Assembly (NCBI RefSeq): GCF_003208215.1
Contig: NZ_QKLW01000006.1
Coordinates: 124,001-188,000, forward strand
Length of the DNA: 64,000 nucleotides
Reading direction: 5' to 3'
From: Marinomonas alcarazii
GTDB lineage: Bacteria; Pseudomonadota; Gammaproteobacteria; Pseudomonadales; Marinomonadaceae
Shown here piece after piece: positions 55,112-64,000 of this stretch. The notes beneath the pieces were generated by a model, which saw nothing but the letters and a program-made list of their open reading frames with translations, had not been told where the DNA came from and ran no database searches. The translations under genes and the position numbers were made by a program. How positions within the stretch are numbered: the first letter of the stretch is position 1; every line of letters begins with the position of its first letter.

Positions 55112-56704
55112 CTATTTACTAACGTTGTAGAAGTAGTGACCACCAAGTGGATCAATTTTGTAACCTTTTACTTCTTTACGGATTGGCTCATAAACCACTG
55201 AGTGCGCGATAGTGATCCAAGGCGCTTCACGTTTGAAAACAACCTGAGCTTCTTCGTAGTCTTTCGTACGTTCCGCTTTATCAGAAGTTTGTTTTGCTTT
55301 TAGAAGCAAGTTGTTGAACTCTTCGTTACACCATTGTGCACGGTTAGAGCCGCCAACAGCATCACAACCTAGCAATACATATAGGAAGTTATCTGGGTCA
55401 CCATTATCACCAGTCCAACCTAGCAATACGGTATCGTGTTCACCTTTCTTAGAACGGTTTAGGTATTCACCCCATTCGTAGGAAACAATTTCCGCTTTTA
55501 CGCCGATTTTTGACCAGTCTTCTTGCATGATTTCAGCCATACGACGCGCATTTGGGTTGTATGGACGTTGTACTGGCATTGCCCAAATATTCGTTGAGAA
55601 ACCGTCTGGATAACCCGCTTCAGCAAGCAATTTTTTCGCTTTTACTGGATCGTATGCATAATCTACAACGTTTTTGTTGTAAGACCACATAGTCGGTGGA
55701 ATTGGGTTTTTCGCGGCTTTACCTGCGCCTTGGAACACGGCATCAATGATCGCGCTCTTGTCTGTTGCTAAGCTTAGCGCTTGGCGAACACGAACATCAG
55801 TGAAGGGTTTTTTCTGCGTGTTAAATGCCAAATAACCAACGTTCAAGCCTTCTTGGCTCATTAGGTTGATGTTTGGATCCGCTTCCATCTGCTTAAGGTC
55901 AGCTGGGTTCGGGTACGGCATAACATCACATTCACCGGCTTTCAATTTCGCGTAACGAACAGATGCGTCTGGCGTGATAGAGAAAACAAGACGGTCGATT
56001 TTTGCTTTGCCTTTCCAGTAATCTTTAAATGCAGTGTAGCGAATCAAAGAGTCTTTTTGGTACTGAACTTTTTGGAACGGACCTGTGCCAACTGGATCGA
56101 TATCCAACTTCTCAGGCGTGCCCGCTTTCATATAAGCGTCGGCTTGTTCTTTAGAAAAGATAGACGCAAAGTCCATTGCTAGGTTAGCAATGAATGGCGC
56201 TTCAGGTTTAGTCAAAACGAACTTCACCGTGTAGTCGTCAATCTTTTCGATTTTCTTGATTAGCGTGTCCATACCCATGCCAGTGAAGTACTCGTAAGAG
56301 CCACCAGATACTGTGTGGTAAGGATTTTCTTTGTTGCCTTGACGATCGAAAGTGAAGATCACATCGTCAGCGTTGAAGTCACGTGTTGGCTTGAAGTCTT
56401 TTGAAGAGTGGAACTTCACGCCTTTACGCAAATGGAAAGTGTATTCAAGGCCATCGCTTGATACATCATAGCTTGTTGCTAAGCCAGGCTCTGTTTCAGT
56501 CGTTCCAAGTTTGAATTCGACTAAACGGTTGAACATGTTTTTTGATGTCGCATCAAAAGTTGTACCAGCAGTATAGAATGCTGGGTTAAAGCCCTCTGGG
56601 CTACCTTCTGAGCAATAAACTAGTGTGGATGCAGCGTGAGCAGATGTGCCAATTGCTCCAGCGGCCATGAGTGCAAGCGTCAGTTTTGCTAACCCTTTTT
56701 TCAT
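55112..56704 (-). CDS. dppA: periplasmic dipeptide-binding protein DppA
   Basis: A 530-residue solute-binding protein (SBP_bac_5). The signal peptide is about residues 1-24 (ending SAHA-AS); the mature protein starts STLVYCSEGSPEGFNPAF, typical of DppA, and has WTGDNGDPDNFLYVLLGC, part of the ligand pocket. It delivers dipeptides, and possibly haem or aminolevulinate as in some Dpp systems, to DppBCDF. First gene of the operon; transcription starts within the 579-bp upstream gap. Confidence 0.94.
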   Translation of the reverse strand: MKKGLAKLTLALMAAGAIGTSAHAASTLVYCSEGSPEGFNPAFYTAGTTFDATSKNMFNRLVEFKLGTTETEPGLATSYDVSSDGLEYTFHLRKGVKFHSSKDFKPTRDFNADDVIFTFDRQGNKENPYHTVSGGSYEYFTGMGMDTLIKKIEKIDDYTVKFVLTKPEAPFIANLAMDFASIFSKEQADAYMKAGTPEKLDIDPVGTGPFQKVQYQKDSLIRYTAFKDYWKGKAKIDRLVFSITPDASVRYAKLKAGECDVMPYPNPADLKQMEADPNINLMSQEGLNVGYLAFNTQKKPFTDVRVRQALSLATDKSAIIDAVFQGAGKAAKNPIPPTMWSYNKNVVDYAYDPVKAKKLLAEAGYPDGFSTNIWAMPVQRPYNPNARRMAEIMQEDWSKIGVKAEIVSYEWGEYLNRSKKGEHDTVLLGWTGDNGDPDNFLYVLLGCDAVGGSNRAQWCNEEFNNLLLKAKQTSDKAERTKDYEEAQVVFKREAPWITIAHSVVYEPIRKEVKGYKIDPLGGHYFYNVSK

Positions 56705-57283
56705 TGTAACTCTCCATTAGCATAATTATATTCGTGTTGAACACGTGGGAAGTCGAATCAAGGTATTCGTTACTTTTGTGAATTTCTTGGGTAGGTTAAG
56801 AGCCATCTTGTTAGTGCGAGTTTCACTGCGTTAAAACAAACCCCATCCAAACTCCTAGTTCGAATGGGGCTGCTCTGCCTCGTCCTTGAGCCCCCTTTAG
56901 CTATAAATGATGAGTCTGATTAAACAGAAACCTCAAAAACAGCGTCATTGAAGAGTACTTAAGCCAATTTAAATAACCAATCGAAATAATGATATGTCCT
57001 ATACGTGGAATGAATACAAAATTTACATAAAGCTATGAAAGGCTTGAAAACAAAGGCCTAGCAGGTGAATTACTGCGTAAGGAATAGGGAAGAAAAGGGG
57101 GGATATTTTTTAAGAAATCTGCAAGAAGTGGAAAAAAGAGAGATCAAAAGGCGTTTTTCAGTGAGTCCTTGTGTGGCAAAAAAGAGAACAACCCCTCCTT
57201 AATCCTCCACTTGAAAATAAGAGGGAGTGTGAAGGGGAATAGCACAAGCCCCTCCCCCTGCTAAGGGGGAGGTTGGGAGGGGG
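56705..57283. other. 579-bp gap: dppA leader/promoter region and repeat copy C
   Basis: No gene seen. It contains a terminator-like hairpin (56841-56869) and repeat copy C (57190-57285). The rest is AT-rich and presumably carries the dppA promoter, which I could not pinpoint. Confidence 0.6.
56834..56869 (-). terminator. terminator-like hairpin upstream of dppA
   Basis: On the minus strand CCCCATTCGAACT pairs at 11 of 13 positions with AGTTTGGATGGGG, followed by TTTGTTTT. It probably ends transcription from the reductase gene upstream of dppA; attenuation of dppA is an alternative. Confidence 0.55.
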
Positions 57284-57285
57284 TT
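57190..57285 (-). repeat. GC-rich inverted-repeat element, copy C
   Basis: On the minus strand it reads AACCCCCTCCCA, then CCTCCCCCTTAGCAGGGGGA, and ends GGAGGGGTT. It is close to copy B over the first 35 bp. Its terminal AA forms part of the TAA stop of the reductase gene. Confidence 0.83.
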
Positions 57286-58150
57286 ACTTTTTATCAAATG
57301 CTTTTATGAGAACAGAAGTATCTTGGCGACTACGGCCTTCGGCCATGAGTGCTTGATAGTCTTGATCTACTGCCTGAGTTAAAGGAATCTGGATGCCCAT
57401 TTTTTCGGCCTGAGCAAGACTCAACCCCAAATCTTTATGCATCCACTCGATGGCAAAACCAAAATCAAACTCATCTTTCGCCATGGTTTCACCACGGTTC
57501 TCTAATTGCCACGATCCTGCCGCTCCATGCTTTAGTGTGTCGACCAGCGTTGCGATGTCTAAGCCTGCTTTTTGCGCAAAGCGAATACCTTCTGACAAGC
57601 CCGCCAGCACACCACCAATTAGAATCTGATTGACCATTTTGGTAATTTGGCCATTTCCGATAGGTCCCATTAATGTTGACGCTTTTGCATAACAATCCAG
57701 TATTGGCTGCGCTCTATCTAGGTCGCTTTGCTCACCACCGATCATTACGGTTAATACGCCGTTGACGGCTCCAGCTTGGCCACCAGAAACGGGTGCATCC
57801 ATGAAGTGAAAACCTTTTTCTTGAGCCGCTTGATGAAGCTCTTTTGCCACTTCTGCTGAGGCGGTTGTGTGATCAATAAACAGAGTGCCCGCTTTTGCCT
57901 GCTGAAAGGCTCCTTCTGGACCTAGATACACCGCGCGCAAATCATCATCGTTGCCGACACAAGTTAATACAATATCAGCGTCTTTTGCAGCGATAGCGGG
58001 AGTGGTCGCAAAGGTGCCGGTGTATTCGCTACACCAGTTTTGGGCTTTTTGTGTTGATCGATTGAAAACGACAACCTCATGGCCTGCCTTGCTTACATGC
58101 CCAGCCATTGGGTAGCCCATTGTTCCAAGTCCGATGAAGCTTACTTTCAT
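57284..58150 (-). CDS. 3-hydroxyisobutyrate dehydrogenase/tartronate semialdehyde reductase-family protein
   Basis: A 288-residue beta-hydroxyacid dehydrogenase. The NAD(P) motif FIGLGTMGYPMAGH is at residues 5-18, the substrate segment is DAPVSGGQAGA and the catalytic lysine lies in GNGQITKMVNQI. Family members act on 3-hydroxyisobutyrate, tartronate semialdehyde or succinic semialdehyde; this one cannot be assigned from sequence alone. ATG 58150 has AAGGAGAAAGG upstream. Its TAA stop merges with repeat copy C. Confidence 0.87.
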   Translation of the reverse strand: MKVSFIGLGTMGYPMAGHVSKAGHEVVVFNRSTQKAQNWCSEYTGTFATTPAIAAKDADIVLTCVGNDDDLRAVYLGPEGAFQQAKAGTLFIDHTTASAEVAKELHQAAQEKGFHFMDAPVSGGQAGAVNGVLTVMIGGEQSDLDRAQPILDCYAKASTLMGPIGNGQITKMVNQILIGGVLAGLSEGIRFAQKAGLDIATLVDTLKHGAAGSWQLENRGETMAKDEFDFGFAIEWMHKDLGLSLAQAEKMGIQIPLTQAVDQDYQALMAEGRSRQDTSVLIKAFDKK

Positions 58151-58598
58151 TGCCTTTCTCCTTACTGCTTTGTTCGACATATTGATCTAATGCATCAATC
58201 CAATGCCCAAGATCATACGGATTTATTATTTGATTGCGAGGTACAAAAAAGAGGGAATTTGAGCATACAGAAGCAAAATACAGGGACATTAAGTGTCATG
58301 GGCGTCTCGCAGTGAAAAAAATGCCTGCCCTAATTGCTTGTGGATAACTTTGTGTACGAAAAATAGAATGAGCGATTATTTCGCCTAAATACGAATATTT
58401 TCAAATAATCGTGCATATTTTGTACAGATTTTGTTTTTTCCTTTTGCTTTGGCAGACGTCCCTCTTTTAGCCAAAGTTCATCGTCGCTCTGATATAACGT
58501 ATTTAGCATGAGTCTTATTCATTGTTGAGATTGATTCGTTTTTAATTTTGACAAACTGCATGGCCAAAGTTTAAACAAAAGTAATGAAAAACAATACG
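58151..58598. other. 448-bp gap, AT-rich
   Basis: No gene or clear structure seen. One DnaA-box match is present on the minus strand (TGTGGATAA, 58339-58347). It should contain the promoter of the reductase gene. Confidence 0.5.
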
Positions 58599-59225
58599 TT
58601 ATGACTGAATTTTGTGCTTGATAGCCTCATATAAGGCGTGTGCTAATGCCTCATTCCCTTGAGCGTCTAAATGTACGCCATCGACCTCACTAGGCTGTAA
58701 AACCCCGGCAGCATTAAGGAAAATACATTGGTTGTGCGCAGCAATATCTTGATAGTACTGATGAAAATGTTGTGACTTTTCAATGGCTCCGTTGAAGCTC
58801 TCTGCCATAGAGCCCGTTGGGGATAAAATATTTGGCGGTGCGATGACCACAAGGGTTGGGCTTGGGAAACCGTGAGGATTCGGCATTCTTGACTTCTCGA
58901 TCAGCTTCTCTATGCCTTTTGCTGCTTCAAAGGCTCCCACATTGAAATGTCGTTTAAGATCGTTGGTGCCTAGCATGAGTACTAAAATGTCTACTGGGCC
59001 AAAGGTTTCTAAGGCGGCTTGTAAGTATGACAAGCCGTTTCTTCCTTCCAAGAAAGGGTCATTCCAGATAGTGGTTCGGCCAGGTAATCCAAAGTTTATG
59101 ACTTGGTGATGCTTCCCCAAAAGGTCATTTAAGATATTGGGCCAGCGTAAATGTTTTGGATAACGTCCACCATTAGGGATGCTACCCCAAGTAAGGGAGT
59201 CTCCGTAGCACAAAATAGTCGCCAT
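58599..59225 (-). CDS. SGNH/GDSL-family hydrolase
   Basis: A 208-residue esterase-like enzyme. The nucleophile block is CYGDSLTWGS (Ser about residue 9), the oxyanion blocks are NFGLPGRT and MLGTNDLKRH, and the catalytic Asp-X-X-His is DGVHLD. It resembles arylesterase/acetylxylan esterase-like SGNH proteins. No signal peptide, so probably cytoplasmic. ATG 59225 has AAGGAG about 6 bases upstream. Divergent from an aldehyde dehydrogenase gene (93 bp). Confidence 0.87.
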   Translation of the reverse strand: MATILCYGDSLTWGSIPNGGRYPKHLRWPNILNDLLGKHHQVINFGLPGRTTIWNDPFLEGRNGLSYLQAALETFGPVDILVLMLGTNDLKRHFNVGAFEAAKGIEKLIEKSRMPNPHGFPSPTLVVIAPPNILSPTGSMAESFNGAIEKSQHFHQYYQDIAAHNQCIFLNAAGVLQPSEVDGVHLDAQGNEALAHALYEAIKHKIQS

Positions 59226-59318
59226 AATCTGCTCCTTGCTTTTTTTGTGAATCATTACATAGTGTAGTAAATCGACGGCGTTTCATCACAAAATAATAAC
59301 GAGCTGTTAGAGGCCAAC

Positions 59319-60749
59319 ATGAATATAAGTTCTTCCAGTTTTTCTTCTAAAAACGACATTCATTCGGCTTTTTCTCGTCTGAAAAACTTGGCAAATCAAA
59401 CCCCTTTCCCATCGATTAAAGAGCGTCAGCATTGTCTTACTTGTTTACAAGCAGCGCTCATGGACCATGAAATTTCTTTATTAGATGCGTTGCAAAAAGA
59501 TTTTGGGCAGCGTGCCCATGAAGAATCAAGGTTGCTGGAGCTTGTTCCTTTGATTGGGGAAATAAAACACGCGAAACGTCATCTCGCTAAATGGATGAAA
59601 CCATCAAGGCGTAATCTCCACGTCAGCACCTTGCCTGCAAGCGCTCAGGTGTTCTATCAGCCTAAAGGCGTTGTCGGCGTCATATCACCTTGGAACTATC
59701 CGGTGTTGCTGTCTTTAGGGCCTTTGGTGGGCGCTTTAGCCGCTGGCAATCGCGTGATGATGAAATTATCGGAGTTTTGTCCTGCAACCAATCGCGTCTT
59801 ACGCGACATAGTGAGCCACGCCTTGGGTGAGGATTGGATAGAAGTAGTTGAAGGTGAGGGCGATATCGCCAATGAGTTCAGTCTTTTGCCCTTTGATCAT
59901 CTTTTATTTACCGGTTCAACCGCTGTTGGCTACATTATTATGCGCAACGCTGCGAAGCATTTAACGCCTGTTACTCTGGAGCTAGGTGGTAAATCACCAT
60001 TACTGGTGGCACCGTCAGCGGATTTGCGCGATACCGCCAAGAAGCTGGTGTTTGGTAAGGCTCTAAATGCCGGACAAACCTGCGTTGCGCCCGATTACGT
60101 CATATGCCATTCCGAGCATAAGCAAACCTTAATCGAGTATATCAAACAGGAGCTTGCCGCTTACTATCCCGATGGTGTGTTGAGCCCTGATTACACCAAT
60201 TTGATTAACACTCGGCAATTAGACCGCCTGAAAGGCTATTTAAAGCAAGCGCAAGCCGCAGGTGTGCAATGTGACAATCTTATGCCACAAGGGCCTGTAG
60301 AAAGCGCAGGTAAGCTAGCGTTGCATGTTTTACATCAGCCTGACGACGAATTAAGCGTGATGCAGGAGGAAGTGTTCGGACCGTTATTGCCCATTCTTAC
60401 CTATACCGAAATGTCCGATGCCCTGTCTTACATCCAGCAGAAACCTCGGCCCCTTGCTTTGTATTTGTTTACGCAAAACGCTGATGATCAAGTGCTGTGT
60501 GCAGAACGCATCGTGAGCGGCAGCTTGGTGACTAATCACACCTTAGTGCAAGTAGCGCAAGCAGATTTGCCGTTTGGTGGTGTAGGTGCGTCGGGAATGG
60601 GGGCTTATCACGCTGAAGAAGGCTTTCGAACCTTTTCTCATAGTAAGTCGATATTGCGTAAACGAGGGCCGAATGTACTTACCTTGCTGCGTCCACCGTA
60701 TCGGCATTTTATGCATCGATTAGTTGCAAAATTTTGGCACCGTCTTTGA
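59319..60749 (+). CDS. aldehyde dehydrogenase (coniferyl aldehyde dehydrogenase-like)
   Basis: A 476-residue ALDH-superfamily enzyme of the class 3/CalB branch. Visible are the cofactor and active-site segments VVGVISPWNYP and FTGSTAVG, the general-base glutamate in LELGGKSPL, and the nucleophilic cysteine in NAGQTCVAPDY. The C-terminal hydrophobic/basic tail (LLRPPYRHFMHRLVAKFWHR) is typical of membrane-associated fatty or coniferyl aldehyde dehydrogenases. It oxidises medium or aromatic aldehydes to acids; substrate not assignable. Confidence 0.9.
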   Translation: MNISSSSFSSKNDIHSAFSRLKNLANQTPFPSIKERQHCLTCLQAALMDHEISLLDALQKDFGQRAHEESRLLELVPLIGEIKHAKRHLAKWMKPSRRNLHVSTLPASAQVFYQPKGVVGVISPWNYPVLLSLGPLVGALAAGNRVMMKLSEFCPATNRVLRDIVSHALGEDWIEVVEGEGDIANEFSLLPFDHLLFTGSTAVGYIIMRNAAKHLTPVTLELGGKSPLLVAPSADLRDTAKKLVFGKALNAGQTCVAPDYVICHSEHKQTLIEYIKQELAAYYPDGVLSPDYTNLINTRQLDRLKGYLKQAQAAGVQCDNLMPQGPVESAGKLALHVLHQPDDELSVMQEEVFGPLLPILTYTEMSDALSYIQQKPRPLALYLFTQNADDQVLCAERIVSGSLVTNHTLVQVAQADLPFGGVGASGMGAYHAEEGFRTFSHSKSILRKRGPNVLTLLRPPYRHFMHRLVAKFWHRL

Positions 60750-60763
60750 AACTAAAAGTCTGC

Positions 60764-60804
60764 AAAAAAAATCCCCCACTAACTAGGTTAGTGGGGGATT
60801 TTTG
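60764..60804. terminator. bidirectional intrinsic terminator
   Basis: ATCCCCCACTAAC-TAG-GTTAGTGGGGGAT flanked by A-run and T-run; shared by the aldehyde dehydrogenase (+) and chemoreceptor (-). Confidence 0.93.
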
Positions 60805-60828
60805 ATCTGTTGTATTGCTAGAGTGTTG

Positions 60829-62814
60829 TTATTTTAACGCATTGAGTCGGTTGGCAATGGCGTCAATCTCTTGGCTCATACGGCTAAGATGACTCGAATC
60901 GCTGGCATTGCTGCCAGTAAGTTCCTGTAGTCGAGAAACGAATTTGCTCAAGTCTTGCGATACTTTTTGCTGCTCACCAGCGGCCACCGAAATTTGTGTC
61001 GCCTGATCGGTGATTTGAGAGAAAGCACTAACAACCTGATGCAAGTGATTTGCTGTCGATTCTGCTGTCTCAACGGCGCGTTCTGTTTCGCTGTGGCCAA
61101 GTTCCATAGAACTTACGGATTCTTTTGATGCCACTTGCAAGCGCCCTAAGACCTCTTCTATCTCTACCGCAGAGCTTTCACTTTTCGCGGCAAGGTTACG
61201 CACTTCATCGGCAACAACCGCAAAGCCTCGACCTGTTTCTCCGGCCCTTGCCGCCTCAATTGCTGCGTTTAATGCCAGCAAGTTGGTTTGTTCGGCAATG
61301 TCACGGATCACGCTTAACATGCCGTTTGCACGACGGCTGTCTTCGTCTAGCTTAAGTATGTTGGCTTGTGCTTGTGTCATGGCGCTAGTAAGAGAGCGCA
61401 TTGTCTCTATAACGGTATTCATTTCATTGCCACTGCTGCGCACGTCTTGGTGGATACGCTCGACGGTTGCTTTGGTCTCGTTTGCATACATGGCAACATC
61501 ATGAGAGGTGGCTCCTAGCTCTTCTGTTGCGGCTGCTAAGGTGGTGTTCTCATCACTCAGGCTATTCGCTTTGTGTAAGAAATCATTACTAAATGAACTT
61601 AAGCGCCCAGCATCTTTCACTAAGTTGGCGGACTCAATATGAATTTGCTCAAGCAGTTTTTTAAGTTTATCGCCATAAGCATTCACGGCCTGGCGTAAAT
61701 CACCAAGTTCATTTAGCTTACCTACTTTCAGCTCTTGACTGCTACCACCATCAGCCAACTCTTGAATTTGCTGAGTTGTTTGGTTGATCTGGCCAAGCAA
61801 GCTGCGGAAGAAAGAAGCGGCAATAACGCTTACTATGATCAATAAGGCGCCAATGACGATCATTAGGAAAAGGCCCATGCTTTGAGCGATTTCTGTCATT
61901 CTTTCTTTAGGAACAACTAAGCCAATGGTCCAACCTGTTTGTGGGTGTTTGATTAAATCCACATAGGCGGCTCCGTCTAAAATACCGTCGTGATCAATAG
62001 AGATAACTTTTTCTTCTCCATTTAGACCTGCTAATGATTCTTTTAACCATGGAAGTTGATTCCCTAGCTCTTTAGCGGTCAGCATGCTGCCATCGCTTTT
62101 AACTAGGTTAGCTTTGCCTTTAGGAAAACTTAGCACTTGTCCAGCTTGGTCAATTGCGAAGACATAACCTTGGTTTGCAGCACCATATTCTTCAAGTGAT
62201 TTTGTGATGCCATCGAGCATCATATCGACGGTTGCAACACCGGTGAATTTATTGCCTTCTTTCATTGGAATCGTACAGGTCACCATCGGCGTATTAGTGA
62301 CCGGGTCAATGTAGGCTTCAGACCAAGCGCAAAGCTTTTGTGAAGAGGTTCTGCCGACAGTGTACCAAGCTTCATTATGATAGCCTGACCCTGCAGGGTC
62401 ATTATAATCGTCTAGATAGCTCATTTGAGAACCATCCCGACCCCAGAAAAAACTACGGCGTTCTGTATTAGCGGTAAAGGCAGAAGGCTCCGGCCAAATA
62501 CCACCTCCAGCAATACTTTTATCACCATGATTATTAATAATGCTGGGAAAAACTTGCTTAAAGAGAGATTCATCTTTAGGCAGTTGAGAGCCAGCCAAAG
62601 CAAGAGTACTGGTAAGGAGTTGGATTTTTTCTAGTTTTGCACTGAGTAATTCACTCAAGCCTTGTTGATTAACAGAAATCTGACTTTGTCGCTCTGCGGT
62701 TAAATCAGGCTTCACTTTCATTTCTATTACGAGATAAATACTAGCAAGAGCCAGTAAGAGAATAATGACCAAACCAATATTAATTTGCTGTCTAATTCTA
62801 ATAGGTGATTTCAT
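60829..62814 (-). CDS. methyl-accepting chemotaxis protein with dCache-type sensor
   Basis: A 661-residue chemoreceptor. TM1 (about residues 13-31) and TM2 (about 320-345) flank a large periplasmic double-Cache-type domain ([32 protein letters not shown]). A HAMP-like linker and the signalling hairpin follow; the tip contains [20 protein letters not shown] and [14 protein letters not shown]. No C-terminal CheR-binding pentapeptide. ATG 62814 has GAGG 7 bases upstream. Ligand unknown. Monocistronic. Confidence 0.92.
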   Translation of the reverse strand: MKSPIRIRQQINIGLVIILLLALASIYLVIEMKVKPDLTAERQSQISVNQQGLSELLSAKLEKIQLLTSTLALAGSQLPKDESLFKQVFPSIINNHGDKSIAGGGIWPEPSAFTANTERRSFFWGRDGSQMSYLDDYNDPAGSGYHNEAWYTVGRTSSQKLCAWSEAYIDPVTNTPMVTCTIPMKEGNKFTGVATVDMMLDGITKSLEEYGAANQGYVFAIDQAGQVLSFPKGKANLVKSDGSMLTAKELGNQLPWLKESLAGLNGEEKVISIDHDGILDGAAYVDLIKHPQTGWTIGLVVPKERMTEIAQSMGLFLMIVIGALLIIVSVIAASFFRSLLGQINQTTQQIQELADGGSSQELKVGKLNELGDLRQAVNAYGDKLKKLLEQIHIESANLVKDAGRLSSFSNDFLHKANSLSDENTTLAAATEELGATSHDVAMYANETKATVERIHQDVRSSGNEMNTVIETMRSLTSAMTQAQANILKLDEDSRRANGMLSVIRDIAEQTNLLALNAAIEAARAGETGRGFAVVADEVRNLAAKSESSAVEIEEVLGRLQVASKESVSSMELGHSETERAVETAESTANHLHQVVSAFSQITDQATQISVAAGEQQKVSQDLSKFVSRLQELTGSNASDSSHLSRMSQEIDAIANRLNALK

Positions 62815-63163
62815 GAACAACCTCATTCTGTGCAACGCGGGTAGGGTATAGAAGACAATAATCTTTTATAAAGAGTGAGGGCAAGCGTATTTTTTATATA
62901 ATCCATATAAAGGTATTATCCTGTTTTAGTTTCCAAAAATGGTTATCAATTTTATATTTTAGACCTGCGATTGTTAAGACTGTATTGCAATGTCCGAATA
63001 ACTTAAGTTACTTAAGTTACTTAAAGCGCCTTAAAAAATTAGATAATTAACAAGAACTAAAGAAGTTTTTTGTCCATCGCTAAGCATTCATAATCGCTTA
63101 TTTTTTATTAGTTTTGCTTTCTTACTTGCGCTAGCATGAGGCAATTTCCTTTGGAGCCTAACC
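62815..63163. other. 349-bp gap with short tandem repeat
   Basis: No gene seen. Three near-identical 9-bp units (TAACTTAAG, TTACTTAAG, TTACTTAAA) lie at about 62999-63025. It should carry promoters of the two divergent genes. Confidence 0.5.
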
Positions 63164-64000
63164 ATGTTTCAACTTGTTCTTCTAAGTAATCAACAACATA
63201 TCGATGTGGCGAATTTGTCATTGTCTGCGGAATTAATGGGCTTGCCGAAAGACATTCCAATTACTGTGCAGCAAACTTGTCTAATGGGCGGTAAGCAAAC
63301 CGGTTCGCGCTTGATCACGTTAACAGTAGGTGACTCTGTTGTTCGTGTTGTACCGACTCGCGGCATGGCGGTTCTGGATGTCATTAGGAAAGATGCGTCA
63401 GGACAAGACGTACGATTTGGTTGGGATTCGCCTGTTAAAGAAGTGGTTCATCCAAGCTTTGTTAATCAAGAAGCGTCTGGCGGCTTAGGTTGGTTAGATG
63501 GTTTTAACGAGATGATTGTGCGGTGTGGTTATCAGTGGGCAGGTCACCCAGGTCAAGACGGCGATGAGTTTTTGACATTACATGGTCGTATTCAAAACAC
63601 GCCAGCCGACGAAGTGATTTTAGAGGTTGAGCAAGTGCCACCTTATCGTGTGACTTTACGTGGGCGTGTAGATGAAAAACGCTTTAAATTCACTAACTTT
63701 GAATTGCAGACTGTATTATCTCTGACGCCAGATGAGCCTTATTTATTGGTTGAAGACACCTTAACCAACAAAGGCAGTTATCCGCGCGAATACCAAGCGA
63801 TTTACCACAATAATTTTGCTCAGCCGATCCTTGAAAAGGGGGCAAAACTGCATGTTCCTATGGCGGAATTATCACCTTTTAATGACTACGCCGCTGGTGG
63901 TTTGAGTGATTGGAGCCAGATGCCTGAGCCAACCAAAGACTTTGACGAAATGGTATTTAATATTCGTCCGCTGAGTGACGAGAAGGGCTTTTCTCACGCG
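63164..64000 (+). CDS. DUF4432 aldose-1-epimerase-like protein, partial
   Basis: The gene runs off the right edge; the first 279 residues are visible from ATG 63164. It resembles the DUF4432 family, with a galactose mutarotase-like beta-sandwich: VPTRGMAVLDV, GWDSPVKEVVHPSFVN, GLGWLDGFNEMIVRCG and LHGRIQNTPADEV. Family members probably bind or isomerise sugars; function unproven. Probably starts an operon beyond the window. Confidence 0.8.
   Translation, partial: MFQLVLLSNQQHIDVANLSLSAELMGLPKDIPITVQQTCLMGGKQTGSRLITLTVGDSVVRVVPTRGMAVLDVIRKDASGQDVRFGWDSPVKEVVHPSFVNQEASGGLGWLDGFNEMIVRCGYQWAGHPGQDGDEFLTLHGRIQNTPADEVILEVEQVPPYRVTLRGRVDEKRFKFTNFELQTVLSLTPDEPYLLVEDTLTNKGSYPREYQAIYHNNFAQPILEKGAKLHVPMAELSPFNDYAAGGLSDWSQMPEPTKDFDEMVFNIRPLSDEKGFSHA

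Overview
The window looks like a chromosomal segment of a marine, aerobic, Gram-negative gammaproteobacterium. Protein sequences, moderate GC content and gene set are most like Marinomonas (Oceanospirillales); this is an inference from recognised families, not a database result. About 60 protein genes were found, including one cut at each window edge. No rRNA, tRNA, CRISPR array, insertion sequence, prophage or integrase was seen. Most of the segment is ordinary core and catabolic DNA, with small repeat elements sitting at gene 3' ends.

Layout. 1-3,670 (minus): a four-gene hydroxyproline-type catabolic operon (DHDPS-family deaminase, Cys/Cys 4-hydroxyproline epimerase, FAD D-amino-acid dehydrogenase, and a cut Ldh_2-family imine reductase) with a visible promoter and palindromic operator. 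3,783-12,354: a small unknown gene, lpdA divergent from a TetR gene, lpxM, hemF-aroE, a COG3146 acyltransferase, and a WYL regulator divergent from a glutathione transferase. 12,445-18,066: a LysR/TSUP exporter pair, then a nitric oxide group: hmp (behind a sigma-54 promoter) divergent from norR, followed by a truncated globin and a small membrane protein. 18,398-31,457: MATE exporter, GntR regulator divergent from an iron-sulfur D-lactate dehydrogenase, a second TSUP/LysR pair, a DUF2798 protein, an AGCS amino-acid:sodium symporter, a single-chain PheS-like ligase with an unusual leader, and a PNPOx-like flavoprotein divergent from a MocR regulator. 32,234-37,179: complete cyoABCDE quinol oxidase operon. 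37,346-46,860: tannase-family esterase, SDR, marR-emrA-emrB, a GGCT-like protein with rsmC, an acyltransferase and a LysE exporter. 47,101-50,794: DUF1456 protein, ABM-domain protein, yefM-yoeB toxin-antitoxin pair, porin, AraC regulator. 51,056-56,704: complete dppABCDF dipeptide transporter. 57,284-64,000: a 3-hydroxyisobutyrate-dehydrogenase-like reductase, SGNH hydrolase, aldehyde dehydrogenase, chemoreceptor and a cut DUF4432 gene.

How it fits together. The picture is a heterotroph that imports amino acids and peptides (AGCS, Dpp), oxidises hydroxyproline and D-lactate, respires with a bo3-type quinol oxidase and defends itself against nitric oxide. Local regulation is unusually legible: regulator genes often stand divergent to their likely targets with a palindrome between them (TetR/lpdA, WYL/GST, LysR/TSUP, NorR/hmp, GntR/dld, MocR/PNPOx).

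The items most worth a second look are the stand-alone PheS-like ligase and its leader, which carries two identical segments able to pair with one complement; a family of GC-rich inverted-repeat elements at gene 3' ends, one of which supplies the C-terminus of a transporter; a REP-like palindrome supplying the C-terminus of D-lactate dehydrogenase; a TSUP gene whose ribosome binding site points at an AUA codon; and a tannase-family protein lacking the family's paired cysteines. I saw no clear new multi-gene system.
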